Shown: one piece after another, positions 1 through 8,850 of the stretch
How positions within the stretch are numbered: the first letter of the stretch is position 1
How the letters are laid out: every line of letters starts with the position of its first letter
NCBI RefSeq assembly: GCF_046569695.1
Contig: NZ_JBKHUI010000004.1
Location: forward strand, 62,001 to 126,000
DNA: 64,000 nt
From: Kluyvera sp046569695
Lineage (GTDB): Bacteria; Pseudomonadota; Gammaproteobacteria; Enterobacterales; Enterobacteriaceae
Direction of reading: 5' to 3'
Program-made: the position numbers and the translations under genes
The notes under the pieces: model-generated
Databases searched by the model: none
What the model saw: only the letters and a program-made list of their open reading frames with translations
What the model was told of the DNA's origin: nothing

Positions 1-478
1 CGTTAGTTTGCTGATTCCCGGAATCGGAAGGCTGGCTTGGCTCGTCTTTACGCGTGCCGTGAGAGATGAAGTTCACCACGTCAAGGCGGCTGACTTCATG
101 TTTACGCAGAAGATACGCAGCCTGCGATTCCTGCTCGCTGAAAATCGCCACGAGGACGTTAGCACCGGTGACTTCGCTACGCCCGGAAGACTGGACGTGG
201 AAGACCGCGCGCTGCAGAACACGCTGGAAGCTGAGCGTAGGTTGCGTTTCGCGCTCTTCTTCACTGACCGGTAGTACCGGCGTGGTTTGTTCGATGAAGG
301 CTTCGAGTTCCTGACGCAGCGCCACCAGATCGACCGAGCACGCTTCCAGCGCTTCACGGGCTGATGGGTTGCTAAGCAGAGCCAGCAACAGATGCTCGAC
401 GGTCATAAACTCGTGACGGTGCTCGCGCGCTCTGGCGAAAGCCATGTTTAAACTGAGTTCCAGTTCTTGATTGAGCAT
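1..478 (-). CDS. clpA: ClpA, ATP-dependent Clp protease ATPase subunit (N-terminal part only)
   Basis: The complement strand encodes the first ~159 residues of ClpA; the gene runs off the left edge. This part is the Clp_N domain, the docking site for the adaptor ClpS, which is encoded just upstream. In the family, the hexameric AAA+ ATPase unfolds substrates and feeds them into the ClpP peptidase in the cytoplasm. The ATG at 478 is preceded by a very strong GGGGGAGG ribosome site. The protein begins MLNQELELSLNMAFARARE, as in E. coli ClpA. The AAA+ modules lie outside the window. Confidence 0.96.
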   Translation of the reverse strand, partial: MLNQELELSLNMAFARAREHRHEFMTVEHLLLALLSNPSAREALEACSVDLVALRQELEAFIEQTTPVLPVSEEERETQPTLSFQRVLQRAVFHVQSSGRSEVTGANVLVAIFSEQESQAAYLLRKHEVSRLDVVNFISHGTRKDEPSQPSDSGNQQTN

Positions 479-507
479 AGGCACCTCCCCCAATTTTCAT
501 GCCTGTA

Positions 508-828
508 TCAGGCTTGTTCCAGCGTACACAACAGTGGATGCTCGTTCTCCCTCGCGTACTGATTCACCATGGCAACTTTGGTCTCGGCGACTTCTGCCGT
601 AAAGACACCACAAATTGCTTTACCCTGATAGTGAACCGTTAGCATCAGTTGTGTTGCGCGTTCTACATCATAAGAAAAGAATTTTTGTAACACGTCAATA
701 ACAAACTCCATCGGAGTGTAATCATCATTGACCAATATCACTTTATACATCGATGGGGGTTTAAGCCCATCCTGAAGTTTATCTGCCGAAAGCTGGTCGA
801 AATCCAGCCAGTCTCTGGTCTTACTCAT
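508..828 (-). CDS. clpS: ClpS, N-recognin adaptor of ClpAP
   Basis: This 106-residue protein has the same length as E. coli ClpS and nearly the same sequence. It delivers N-end-rule substrates to ClpA and blocks degradation of other substrates. The N-degron pocket residues N34, D35 and H66 are present in the motifs VNDDYTPMEF and VHYQGK. The flexible N-terminal tail (residues 1-25) needed for substrate hand-over is also kept. It ends 29 bp before clpA on the same strand, the usual clpS-clpA arrangement. Confidence 0.97.
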   Translation of the reverse strand: MSKTRDWLDFDQLSADKLQDGLKPPSMYKVILVNDDYTPMEFVIDVLQKFFSYDVERATQLMLTVHYQGKAICGVFTAEVAETKVAMVNQYARENEHPLLCTLEQA

Positions 829-1194
829 TGTCAGTCATCATTGTGGGTGTCATCTCGTGCTACTGACGTCTCTGTCTACACCTAAGCGCTTCGCACTATT
901 GACGGTACCAATGAATTATTTACCGTTCACTGCGCTGCCGTTCGTCCTGGTGTATACACGTTCTAAATTTACTGTAGATCATAGATAGCTATCACCTATA
1001 GCTGTCATTCGCGAACTCTGTCACATTCCCGTCAATAGCGTTAACTGCTTCAAATTTTGATGCATTTTCCCCCTTCAGCCTCCCTCAAACGCTTGACGCA
1101 TTGTGCGAAATATCTAAATTGTACTGGCGAGAGTTGGTGAGGTTTTGAACAACTCCTGACTCCACCACCGGTTCATTCCATCTACTTATAAACG
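829..1194. other. clpS/cspD divergent intergenic region
   Basis: About 370 bp without a supported gene. It must hold the clpSA promoter (reading left) and sequences upstream of cspD. A short inverted repeat, GATAGCTATC followed by TATAGCTGTC, lies near 987-1010. I recognise no regulator for it. Confidence 0.4.
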
Positions 1195-1200
1195 TATAAT
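1172..1200 (+). promoter_or_regulatory. Probable sigma-70 promoter of cspD
   Basis: A perfect -10 hexamer TATAAT (1195-1200) lies 17 bp downstream of a moderate -35 (TTCATT, 1172-1177), about 24 bp before the cspD start. Assigned by consensus only. Confidence 0.55.
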
Positions 1201-1223
1201 AGTGTTACGAAGGATGTCGAAGT

Positions 1224-1445
1224 ATGGAAATGGGTACTGTTAAGTGGTTCAACAATGCTAAAGGGTTCGGTTTTATTTGCCCGGAAGGCGGTGGCGAGGA
1301 CATCTTCGCCCATTACTCCACCATCCAGATGGATGGGTACAGAACGTTAAAAGCCGGGCAATCCGTCCAGTTTGATGTCCACGAGGGGCCGAAAGGTAAT
1401 CATGCCAGCGTGATTATCCCTCTGGAAGCAGAAACAGCCGCCTAG
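1224..1445 (+). CDS. cspD: CspD, stationary-phase cold-shock-domain protein
   Basis: A 73-residue single cold-shock domain with RNP1-like KGFGFICPEGG and RNP2-like DIFAHYS motifs. In E. coli, CspD is induced in stationary phase or starvation rather than by cold, binds single-stranded DNA and RNA, and inhibits replication. It lies divergent from clpSA, as in E. coli. An ideal terminator follows. Confidence 0.96.
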   Translation: MEMGTVKWFNNAKGFGFICPEGGGEDIFAHYSTIQMDGYRTLKAGQSVQFDVHEGPKGNHASVIIPLEAETAA

Positions 1446-1476
1446 TTACTGCCCCATTGTGTACATCCCGCTGTCA

Positions 1477-1506
1477 AAATGCCAGTCCTTCTGACTGGCA
1501 TTTTTT
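1477..1506 (+). terminator. Rho-independent terminator after cspD
   Basis: An inverted repeat (AAATGCCAGTC, loop CTTCT, GACTGGCATTT) runs into T residues. It could act in both directions, since macB ends just beyond it on the other strand. Confidence 0.85.
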
Positions 1507-1520
1507 CATTTATTTTGCGC

Positions 1521-3461
1521 TTATTCCCGCGCTAGCGCATCGACCGGATCGAGCCTTGCCGCGTTGCGCGCGGGTAGCCAACCAAACAGCACGCCGGTCA
1601 GCGTCGAGCAGATAAATGCCGTCAACAGCGCCAGCGGCGAGAAGCCAATTTCCCACCCTGGCAGCACCAGTTGTAAGAGCAGCGCAATCATCATTGAAAG
1701 CGCCACGCCGATCGCGCCACCGACAAGGCAGACCAGAATCGCCTCTATCAGGAACTGCTGCAGCACGTTGCTCGCCCGCGCCCCAACCGCCATACGAATG
1801 CCGATTTCCCGGGTACGCTCCGTCACCGACACCAACATAATGTTCATCACGCCAATGCCGCCCACTACTAGCGAAATCACCGCCACCAGCGTTAAGAACA
1901 GCTGTAATGTATGTGTGGTGCGTTCCGCCGTTTTCAAGACGCTGTCCATGTTCCAGACGAAGAAATCTTTTTTACCGTGCCGCAGGTTTAACAGCCGGGT
2001 GAGCTGTTCTTCCGCAAGACTGCTGTCGTAACCCTCTTTCACTCTGACGGTAATCGAGTTCAGCCACGTCTGCCCCATCACTCGCCCGGACATCGTTGAG
2101 TACGGCAACCAGACGCGCAAAATCTTGCTACTGCCAAACATCGACTGTTTTTCATCTGCCACGCCGATCACCGTCGCGGGCGTATTGCCGACCAGAATGA
2201 CTTCGCCCACCACATTGGCTTTATTCGGGAACAGTTGGCGGCGCGTGTTGCTATCAAGCACCACCACCTGTGAACGCTCCGCGGCCTGCACATCGTTAAA
2301 GGTATTCCCTTCGCTGAAGGTCATGCCGTAGACGTTAAAATAGTGCTGCCCGATGCCCTGAACGCTGGCGGCGACATCTATATTGCCCGCCCTGACACGC
2401 AGGTTTTTTGACACCGACGGGGTGACTGAACTGACCCACGACTGCTTTTCAATCGCCAGCAGGTCATCGTATTTTAACGACTGCTGGTACTGCGGGTCGT
2501 CATCGCCAAAGTCTTTCCCCGGATAGACGTCAATAGTGTTGGTGCCAATGGCGCGAATATCCGCCAGCACCATCTGTTTGGCCGCGTCGCCGACCACCAC
2601 GATGGAGACCACCGAGGCGATACCGATGATGATGCCCAGCATGGTCAGCAGCGTGCGCATTTTATTGGCGACCATCGCGCGCCAGGCCATTGACAGCGCT
2701 TCGCGGAAGCTGTTGCTGAACTGCTGCCAGCCGGACGCATTCTGAGCCGTGGGTTTGCGCGCCGCCACCGTCGTCTGACGCGGTGGCGGATTATGGATGA
2801 TTTCGCCATCACGAATCTCAATCACCCGCTCAGCCTGTGCGGCAACCTGCGGGTCGTGGGTGACGATAATAATGGTGTGACCCTGCTCTTTTAGCTGATG
2901 CAGGATAGCCATCACTTCTTCACCCGAATGGGTATCAAGCGCCCCCGTGGGTTCATCGGCGAGTATCACCTGGCCGCCGTTCATCAACGCACGGGCAATA
3001 CTCACGCGCTGCTGCTGGCCGCCGGAGAGCTGCGAAGGCGCATAGTCAACACGATCGGCCAGCCCTAGACGCTGCAACAGTTCCTCAGCGCGCTCAAGGC
3101 GGGCTTTACGCTCCATGCCAGCATACACTGCGGGCACTTCAACGTTCTGCGCTGCCGTCAGGTGAGACAGCAGATGGTAGCGCTGAAAGATAAAGCCAAA
3201 ATGCTCGCGCCGAAGCGCTGCCAGCGCATCGCTATCCAGCGTCGCGACATCTACCCCGGCAACCCGATAAGTCCCGCTTGTGGGCTTATCAAGACAGCCG
3301 AGGATATTCATCAGGGTGGATTTTCCCGAACCGGAGGCCCCGACAATGGCCACCATCTCACCGGCGTTAATTTGCAGCGAGATGCCTTTAAGCACATCCA
3401 CGCTGCCCTCACCAGACGGGTAGCTGCGGCGGATGTTGCTCAGTTCAAGCAGTGCAGTCAT
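1521..3461 (-). CDS. macB: MacB, ABC-type macrolide/enterotoxin exporter ATPase-permease
   Basis: This 646-residue protein fuses an N-terminal ABC ATPase to a membrane domain. The ATPase has Walker A GASGSGKST, signature LSGGQQQR and a Walker B followed by EPTGALD. The membrane domain has one helix near residue 275, a large periplasmic region and three C-terminal helices. In the family, MacB works with MacA and TolC to drive substrates out of the periplasm. Its ATG overlaps the macA stop codon (ATGA), so the two are co-translated. Confidence 0.97.
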   Translation of the reverse strand: MTALLELSNIRRSYPSGEGSVDVLKGISLQINAGEMVAIVGASGSGKSTLMNILGCLDKPTSGTYRVAGVDVATLDSDALAALRREHFGFIFQRYHLLSHLTAAQNVEVPAVYAGMERKARLERAEELLQRLGLADRVDYAPSQLSGGQQQRVSIARALMNGGQVILADEPTGALDTHSGEEVMAILHQLKEQGHTIIIVTHDPQVAAQAERVIEIRDGEIIHNPPPRQTTVAARKPTAQNASGWQQFSNSFREALSMAWRAMVANKMRTLLTMLGIIIGIASVVSIVVVGDAAKQMVLADIRAIGTNTIDVYPGKDFGDDDPQYQQSLKYDDLLAIEKQSWVSSVTPSVSKNLRVRAGNIDVAASVQGIGQHYFNVYGMTFSEGNTFNDVQAAERSQVVVLDSNTRRQLFPNKANVVGEVILVGNTPATVIGVADEKQSMFGSSKILRVWLPYSTMSGRVMGQTWLNSITVRVKEGYDSSLAEEQLTRLLNLRHGKKDFFVWNMDSVLKTAERTTHTLQLFLTLVAVISLVVGGIGVMNIMLVSVTERTREIGIRMAVGARASNVLQQFLIEAILVCLVGGAIGVALSMMIALLLQLVLPGWEIGFSPLALLTAFICSTLTGVLFGWLPARNAARLDPVDALARE

Positions 3462-4573
3462 TTTGCGGCCCCGGCTTTACCTTCTCCGGTAATCACCTCA
3501 TCGCCCGCGTCCAACCCTTTGGCAATTTCCACATCGGTGTCGTTGCGCGCGCCAATCACGACTTCACGGGTTTTCACCTCACCGTTGCGCAGCAGACGCA
3601 CGTTGTAGCGGTTATCACCCACGTTCTCGCCCAGCGCAGAAAGCGGGATGGTCAGCACATCGTTTACGCCGCTGAGCTGAATATGCACCTGAGCCGTCAT
3701 GTCCAGGCGCAGTACGCCTTGCGGGTTAGGCACTTCAAAACGGGCATAGTAGAAGATGGCATCGTTGACCTTCTCCGGCGTTGGCAGAATGTCTTTGAGC
3801 GTACCTTCGTAACGCGTCAGCGGGTCACCCAGCACCGTAAACCAGGCTTTCTGCCCAGGCTTGAGGTGAATGACATCGGCTTCCGACACCTGCGCCTTCA
3901 CCAGCATCGTGCGGAGGTCGGCAAGGGTCAGAATATTCGGTGCCTGCTGAGCGGCGATCACCGTCTGTCCCTGCAGGGTAGTAATTTGCGTAACTTCACC
4001 CGCCATAGGCGCGACGATACGAGTGAAATCGAGGTTGGTTTTGGCGGTGTCCAGAGAGGCCTGATTTCGCTTAATTTGTGCGTCAATTGTCCCAATCTGC
4101 GCCTTTTTCACCACCATTTCGGTGGCAGCGGTGTCCAGATCCTGGCGCGAAATCGCCTGGGTTTTTGCCAGTTGCTGCTGACGGGAAAGGGTTACACTCG
4201 CCAGTTTCCATTCGGCTTCCGCCTGCTGTCGCTGCGCTCGCAGTTCCATCAGCGTGGCTTCTACCTCTTTTATCTGGTTTTGCGCTTGTTCGGGGTCAAT
4301 CACCCCCAATAGCTGATCTTTTGCGACTTTATCGCCAATGCTCACCGACAGCGTTTTCAACTGCCCGCTCACCTGCGCACCAACGTCCACTTTGCGCAGC
4401 GCGTCGAGCTTACCGGTAGCTAGCACGCTTTGCTCCAGGGAGCCCTTACGGACAATCAACGTTTGGTAGTTGGGCAACGGCGCATTCAGCGTTTTCCAGA
4501 CCGCTATCACGGCAATAATCACGACGATCGCCGCAATTACATAGCGTTTTTTAAACTTTCCCTTGATGTTCAT
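3458..4573 (-). CDS. macA: MacA, periplasmic membrane-fusion subunit of MacAB-TolC
   Basis: A 371-residue membrane fusion protein: an N-terminal anchor helix (about residues 11-28), a lipoyl/beta-barrel core, a long coiled-coil hairpin (about 95-185) that meets TolC, and a C-terminal membrane-proximal domain. I chose the ATG at 4573 because MNIKGKFKKR aligns with E. coli MacA and gives the family length. The frame stays open 22 codons further upstream, but that part overlaps the promoter and a PhoP-box-like site. It forms an operon with macB. Confidence 0.95.
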   Translation of the reverse strand: MNIKGKFKKRYVIAAIVVIIAVIAVWKTLNAPLPNYQTLIVRKGSLEQSVLATGKLDALRKVDVGAQVSGQLKTLSVSIGDKVAKDQLLGVIDPEQAQNQIKEVEATLMELRAQRQQAEAEWKLASVTLSRQQQLAKTQAISRQDLDTAATEMVVKKAQIGTIDAQIKRNQASLDTAKTNLDFTRIVAPMAGEVTQITTLQGQTVIAAQQAPNILTLADLRTMLVKAQVSEADVIHLKPGQKAWFTVLGDPLTRYEGTLKDILPTPEKVNDAIFYYARFEVPNPQGVLRLDMTAQVHIQLSGVNDVLTIPLSALGENVGDNRYNVRLLRNGEVKTREVVIGARNDTDVEIAKGLDAGDEVITGEGKAGAAK

Positions 4574-4621
4574 AAAAATCCTGAATTCCCCAGTGTATCC
4601 ATCAGAATGAAAAGGCAAGCG

Positions 4622-4638
4622 TAAACAAAATATAAACA
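4622..4638 (-). promoter_or_regulatory. PhoP box between macA and ybjX
   Basis: On the minus strand the sequence is TGTTTA-N5-TGTTTA, a perfect direct repeat for the response regulator PhoP. It lies about 50 bp before the macA start and 98 bp before the ybjX start. In Salmonella PhoP is reported to repress macAB, and ybjX/virK-type genes belong to PhoP regulons. The box is direct in orientation for macA and reversed for ybjX. Confidence 0.7.
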
Positions 4639-4735
4639 ATCACTAAAGGTATCTAAGAATCGTCCGATGATTGAGAATTGGTTTAGTTTTCCAATTGTAA
4701 ACTTTGGAAAAGTTTTTTATATCAGGTCGTCAGCA

Positions 4736-5689
4736 ATGTCTCAGCTCAGTGATAACTCTCTTCCCCCAGCGCATTCCTTCACCAGTCTTGGGCTATTTTT
4801 CCGTTTGTTCAGCGGGCAATGGCGCCCTGGCGAACACTGGCATAAAAACAGCTTTCGACGGAAGTTTATGGTGCGTTCGTTATTAATGCCACGTTTAAGC
4901 CGCGAATGGATGCGCGAATTATCTCAATGGTCGAATCTTAACGCGGTCATGGCCCGCCAACCACGCCTGCCGGTGCGACTGCATCGCCCTTATCTGTCGG
5001 TCAATTTCCCCCGCCCTTTGATTGTGGATGCGCTGCGTTATCACTATAAGCTGTTATCTGAGGCAATGTCCCCTGAAGAGTTTAAGACCTATCTAAATTC
5101 GCAGTATTTCCCACTTGCAAAACTAGAGGGGAAAAACGGTGAGGTCTTCAGCATTGAACTGACCATGGATGTCAATCTCGACAAAGAGGGCGATAGCACG
5201 ATCCTGATGCGTAACGCGAATGGCGATACGCTAGCGGAAATGACCTTTACCATCCTGAACTATCAGAACCAACGGACGCTGTTTATTGGTGGACTGCAGG
5301 GCGGTAAACGCGAGCTTCCTCATGAAGCCATTCAGGAAGCGACCAAAGCCTGCCACGGCCTGTTCCCGAAACGCCTGGTGATGGAAGCCATTTGCCATTT
5401 TGCAGGCCGTCTGCAGGTGGAACAAATACTCGCCGTCAGCAACACGGTCCATATTTTCCGTGGCGAGCGCTACCACGATAAAAACAAAGCCGTCCTTTCG
5501 GATTACAACAACTTTTGGGAAGCCGTGGGCGGTGAATGCGATCAAAACAGCTATTTCCATATCCCTCTCACTATTGCCCGCAAAGATATTGCCGAAATTG
5601 CGAGCAAAAAACGCGCAGAATACCGCCGCCGCTTTGAGTTACTGGATGCTATTGGCACACAAATGTCGACATTCTTTAGCCAGCGCTAG
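4736..5689 (+). CDS. ybjX: YbjX, VirK/YbjX family protein (DUF535), copy 1
   Basis: A 317-residue protein of the VirK/YbjX (DUF535) family. Its biochemical role is unknown; Salmonella relatives VirK and SomA/YbjX are PhoP- or PmrA-linked and affect envelope stress and virulence. Conserved blocks include GGLQGGK, ATKACHGLFPKRLVMEA and EIASKKRAEYRRRFELLDA. No signal peptide or membrane helix is evident. I chose the ATG at 4736 (MSQLSDNSLP), since the 23 codons upstream overlap the promoter. A similar gene follows in tandem. Confidence 0.9.
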   Translation: MSQLSDNSLPPAHSFTSLGLFFRLFSGQWRPGEHWHKNSFRRKFMVRSLLMPRLSREWMRELSQWSNLNAVMARQPRLPVRLHRPYLSVNFPRPLIVDALRYHYKLLSEAMSPEEFKTYLNSQYFPLAKLEGKNGEVFSIELTMDVNLDKEGDSTILMRNANGDTLAEMTFTILNYQNQRTLFIGGLQGGKRELPHEAIQEATKACHGLFPKRLVMEAICHFAGRLQVEQILAVSNTVHIFRGERYHDKNKAVLSDYNNFWEAVGGECDQNSYFHIPLTIARKDIAEIASKKRAEYRRRFELLDAIGTQMSTFFSQR

Positions 5690-5696
5690 TCTCTGT

Positions 5697-5730
5697 TTTC
5701 TACGCACTGCTGATGTAGTGCGTAGAAACA
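5697..5730 (+). terminator. Hairpin after ybjX
   Basis: An 11-bp perfect inverted repeat (TTCTACGCACT / AGTGCGTAGAA) lies 8-40 bp after the ybjX stop. The following tract is not T-rich, so termination or mRNA stabilisation are both possible. Confidence 0.5.
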
Positions 5731-5755
5731 ATGAGAAAACAGACGCCATAAAACT

Positions 5756-5772
5756 TAAACGATTCATAAACA
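5756..5772 (-). promoter_or_regulatory. PhoP-box-like repeat upstream of the second VirK-family gene
   Basis: The minus strand reads TGTTTA-N5-CGTTTA, one mismatch from the PhoP direct repeat. It lies 92 bp before the gene start, nearly the same distance and the same reversed orientation as the box before copy 1. Confidence 0.5.
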
Positions 5773-5863
5773 AATATTAATCTCCACAATTCTTACATTT
5801 GTTGAAATTGTGTTGAGCATCTCATTGCTTAAATAGGCAAATCTTTCTTATGAGATTATTCCT

Positions 5864-6820
5864 ATGTCCAGCCTCGCCGAACTTTCCGCGTCCACCGCCC
5901 TGCAGCCAGAATCCAGCTGGCACTTCTTTCGACTGCTTTCAACCGGCGTGTTTACGCCCGGCCGAGCGTGGGAAAATCCAGGCTATCGCGTCAAGTTCAT
6001 GCTGCGTTCACTGAGCACGCCTCGCATGACCGGCAAGCTGCTAGCAAACCTGGCAAAGCAACCATATTTAATACAGATCCTGGACGTGCAGCCCGGTCTT
6101 CCGTGCCGTCTTCACCGTCCGTGGTTGTCTATCCACACCGATCATCAGCAGACCATCGAGGCGCTAAGCTGGCACTACCAGCAACTACTGAGTCATCTGC
6201 CGGAGAGTGTGACGAAAGGCTATCTCTCACCGCACGGCGCGCTGCTGGCGACCATTAACGGTAAAGACGGTCAGCAGTACGCTATTCGCCTGAACGCAGA
6301 TGCCATGCAGGATAAAGAAGGTGAAGCAACGTTAACGTTTCGCGATGGAAACAACACCGTGCTGGCGGAGCTAACTTTCACGTTATGCCCGTTCAACGGG
6401 TTGAATACCTTTTATATTGGGGGTCTGCAGGGAGCGAAGGCGCATGTTCCACATCAGCTTATCCAGACGGCGACAAAAGCCTGCCACGGCCTGTTCCCGA
6501 AACGGCTGGTGGTGGATGCGCTGTTAACGCTGGCGACACCGCTGTCGGTGGAACACATTCGCGCCGTCAGCAACGAGACGCATATCTACCAGAGCCTGCG
6601 CTATCGTCGTAAAAAGCGCGACAAGCTGCATGCCGATTACAACAGTTTCTGGGAATCGCTCAGCGCAACGGTAGATAGTAAAGGAGATTACGTGCTGCCG
6701 CTGGTACTGCCGCGTAAAACTATGGAAGAGATTGCCAGCAAAAAACGCGCGGAGTACCGCCGCCGCTATGAGCTGCTGGATGCACTCCAGCAGCAGATTT
6801 TGCAGGCCAGCACGCGCTAA
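5864..6820 (+). CDS. VirK/YbjX family protein (DUF535), copy 2
   Basis: A 318-residue paralogue of the gene before it. By eye about half the residues match. The most conserved stretches are again GGLQGAK, ATKACHGLFPKRLVVDA and EIASKKRAEYRRRYELLDA. E. coli K-12 has only one such gene at this locus, so this is a local duplication or an independently acquired family member. It meets ybjD tail-to-tail with a 4-bp overlap (6817-6820). Function unknown; a PhoP-linked envelope role is inferred from family and upstream site. Confidence 0.88.
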   Translation: MSSLAELSASTALQPESSWHFFRLLSTGVFTPGRAWENPGYRVKFMLRSLSTPRMTGKLLANLAKQPYLIQILDVQPGLPCRLHRPWLSIHTDHQQTIEALSWHYQQLLSHLPESVTKGYLSPHGALLATINGKDGQQYAIRLNADAMQDKEGEATLTFRDGNNTVLAELTFTLCPFNGLNTFYIGGLQGAKAHVPHQLIQTATKACHGLFPKRLVVDALLTLATPLSVEHIRAVSNETHIYQSLRYRRKKRDKLHADYNSFWESLSATVDSKGDYVLPLVLPRKTMEEIASKKRAEYRRRYELLDALQQQILQASTR

Positions 6821-8475
6821 TCCGCTTTCCCGCGCGCCAGCCAGACGACGCGGGAAAACATTTTCTTCAATAAAGGCGGCACGGCTTCGGTTCCTCGTCG
6901 CCCCGCCTCCATCGCCACTTCAATGGCCAGGTCTGGTTTTGACGAGCGATGGATAGCTTTGGTGATCACCCGACGCATATTCATCGGAATGTTCTCCGGC
7001 AACTGGGCAACGCGATGATAGACGCTGGAAAAGCCCTGCTTATACATAAAGTGTTCCATGTCCAGCGCCGGCAGCGTGGTCAGGTGATGGTGCTCCTGAT
7101 CCCGGTCGTTATTGAGCAAACCGCGCACGGTGGCGGCGTACTTTTTCCCAGCCTCGTCACCATCAACCAGCACGTGCCATTCAATACCCATCCGGCGCGC
7201 AAACTTGATAAGCGGCTTTAACCCCGACTGGGCAAATTCAATCACCTTCACCCCTTCAGCATCAAAGTGATGGCCGCACTGGCGCGCCAGTTCGTTAATC
7301 ACCCAGGTTTCCGTCTCGCCTTCCACCAGCAGCCAGCAGCGGGCAAACAGCGATGAAGCGCGGTTAAAGCGGATATGGAAGGAGATGCGGCGGCTATCTT
7401 CAGCGTTCATCCCTTCCGGCCCTAAGCGCCAGGCGGAAACGCGGGACGATTCTCGCACCAGACGGCAAACATACTGCATCGGCGTCAGCGACAGCAGTTC
7501 ACCAGAGTTAGTGGTGGCAATGCGTTGCAATGGCAGCAAGTTCAGCAGACTCCAGGCCACGGAGAGCATAATTGGGTGTAGACGGGTTTCCGGGTCTTCC
7601 ACCAGCAGCAGCGGGCGAGCGTCTTTATCCAGCCTGACTGTCCCTTTCGCCTGCAATAAGGTGGCAAACATACCCAGCAGGATCACCCGGTGATTGCGGG
7701 CGCCGGGTTTATCGATCATGCGGTTAATAAGATCGAGATAGCGCCAGCTACGCTGTTCATCGTGAGATCGCCGGCGCATCAGGCGCTGAATCGCCGGGCC
7801 AGATCCCTGTTCTGAAAAGTAGTGTTCGAGCAGTTGCCCCATCGCCGAGAGCCCCTGCCGAATTTGCCCATCGCTCAGATTCTGTGGGCTGGTGACCAGC
7901 TCACGCGACAGATAATCCAGTTGGCGAGCGGTAATCTCGACATCCGGTACGTTCGGCACGGTGCCGTTGCGGATACGACGCATAAAGCGAGCGTCGCGCA
8001 GGCGCAGCACCGGCATCAGACGAATCAGTTCGCGCGCGCAGGCATCAATATCATCCAGCTCCAGCGCCTGACCGTCGCTGTCGATAAAGCTGCGTAACGT
8101 CAGTACGCTGCCGTCGGCGGCCAGTTCCCCTTCCAGACGATAGAAAATACGCTGATAGCCGTCAGGGCACAGCGACCAGCAACCGGTGAGACCACGGTAG
8201 CGACGCCCACGGTAACGCCCCGGTTCGTTCTCGCGAAAGGTCAGAATGATGTGCAGATGATGTTCACGCCCCTGAACGTCGCCGGGCGGAAACCAGAAAT
8301 CGTTGCGGACAAAGTGGTAAAGCCCTTCATGCGGGGAAAGCAGCAGCGTCAATGCATCCAGCAGACTCGACTTACCCCAGGCGTTTTCGCCGATTAAGAC
8401 ATTATTTTGTTCCAGCATTAACGACAAACGGTTGATGCCGCGAAACCCTGCAATCTCGGTGCGCTCAAGAAGCAT
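6817..8475 (-). CDS. ybjD: YbjD, OLD-family ATPase/TOPRIM nuclease-like protein
   Basis: A 552-residue OLD-family protein. Its N-terminal ABC/SMC-type ATPase has Walker A GENAWGKSSLLDAL near residues 27-40. Its C-terminal TOPRIM domain carries LLVEGETE and LVDGDEAGKK, the acidic metal-binding motifs. Family members are ATP-dependent nucleases, but the E. coli protein has no settled role. The ATG at 8475 (MLLERTEIAGFRGI) matches family length; the open frame runs 27 codons upstream without family similarity. Confidence 0.93.
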   Translation of the reverse strand: MLLERTEIAGFRGINRLSLMLEQNNVLIGENAWGKSSLLDALTLLLSPHEGLYHFVRNDFWFPPGDVQGREHHLHIILTFRENEPGRYRGRRYRGLTGCWSLCPDGYQRIFYRLEGELAADGSVLTLRSFIDSDGQALELDDIDACARELIRLMPVLRLRDARFMRRIRNGTVPNVPDVEITARQLDYLSRELVTSPQNLSDGQIRQGLSAMGQLLEHYFSEQGSGPAIQRLMRRRSHDEQRSWRYLDLINRMIDKPGARNHRVILLGMFATLLQAKGTVRLDKDARPLLLVEDPETRLHPIMLSVAWSLLNLLPLQRIATTNSGELLSLTPMQYVCRLVRESSRVSAWRLGPEGMNAEDSRRISFHIRFNRASSLFARCWLLVEGETETWVINELARQCGHHFDAEGVKVIEFAQSGLKPLIKFARRMGIEWHVLVDGDEAGKKYAATVRGLLNNDRDQEHHHLTTLPALDMEHFMYKQGFSSVYHRVAQLPENIPMNMRRVITKAIHRSSKPDLAIEVAMEAGRRGTEAVPPLLKKMFSRVVWLARGKAD

Positions 8476-8850
8476 AACTCCTCCGTAATACGATACGCCT
8501 GCTCTCCTTTCATTCTCGCAGTATAGCGGCATGGACGGGCGTTGACATCCGCTCATTCCCTTACTTTCAGAGAGAAGAAGGCATCATTAACCGCACAAAG
8601 TAATAAAATGCGCTCTCAATCTCTCTTCACGATTATTCCGAAAATAATGCACTACACTCTAATTTAAAGAATGAATTGCTCAAGGATTAACACCACATTG
8701 TTTTGTATCAAAGTTCGCGTATTTATTTAACTGGTTAAGGGATGACGTTAGTTTCTAAAATAGCGCTGACTATGCCTGCCGCTCAATTCAGGCCGGTATA
8801 AATTCAGTCGTCATCCTTTATGACGATTATATTTTTAATTCGAGGTGGTT
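8476..8850. other. ybjD/aqpZ divergent intergenic region
   Basis: About 375 bp without a supported gene. It is AT-rich in the middle. A short hairpin (CGTCAT, 5-base loop, ATGACG) lies near 8809-8825 in the probable aqpZ leader. No operator was recognised. Confidence 0.4.

Noticed and set aside
3452..4312. Open frame antisense to macA
   Set aside because: It lies wholly opposite a well-supported membrane fusion protein and shows no domain.
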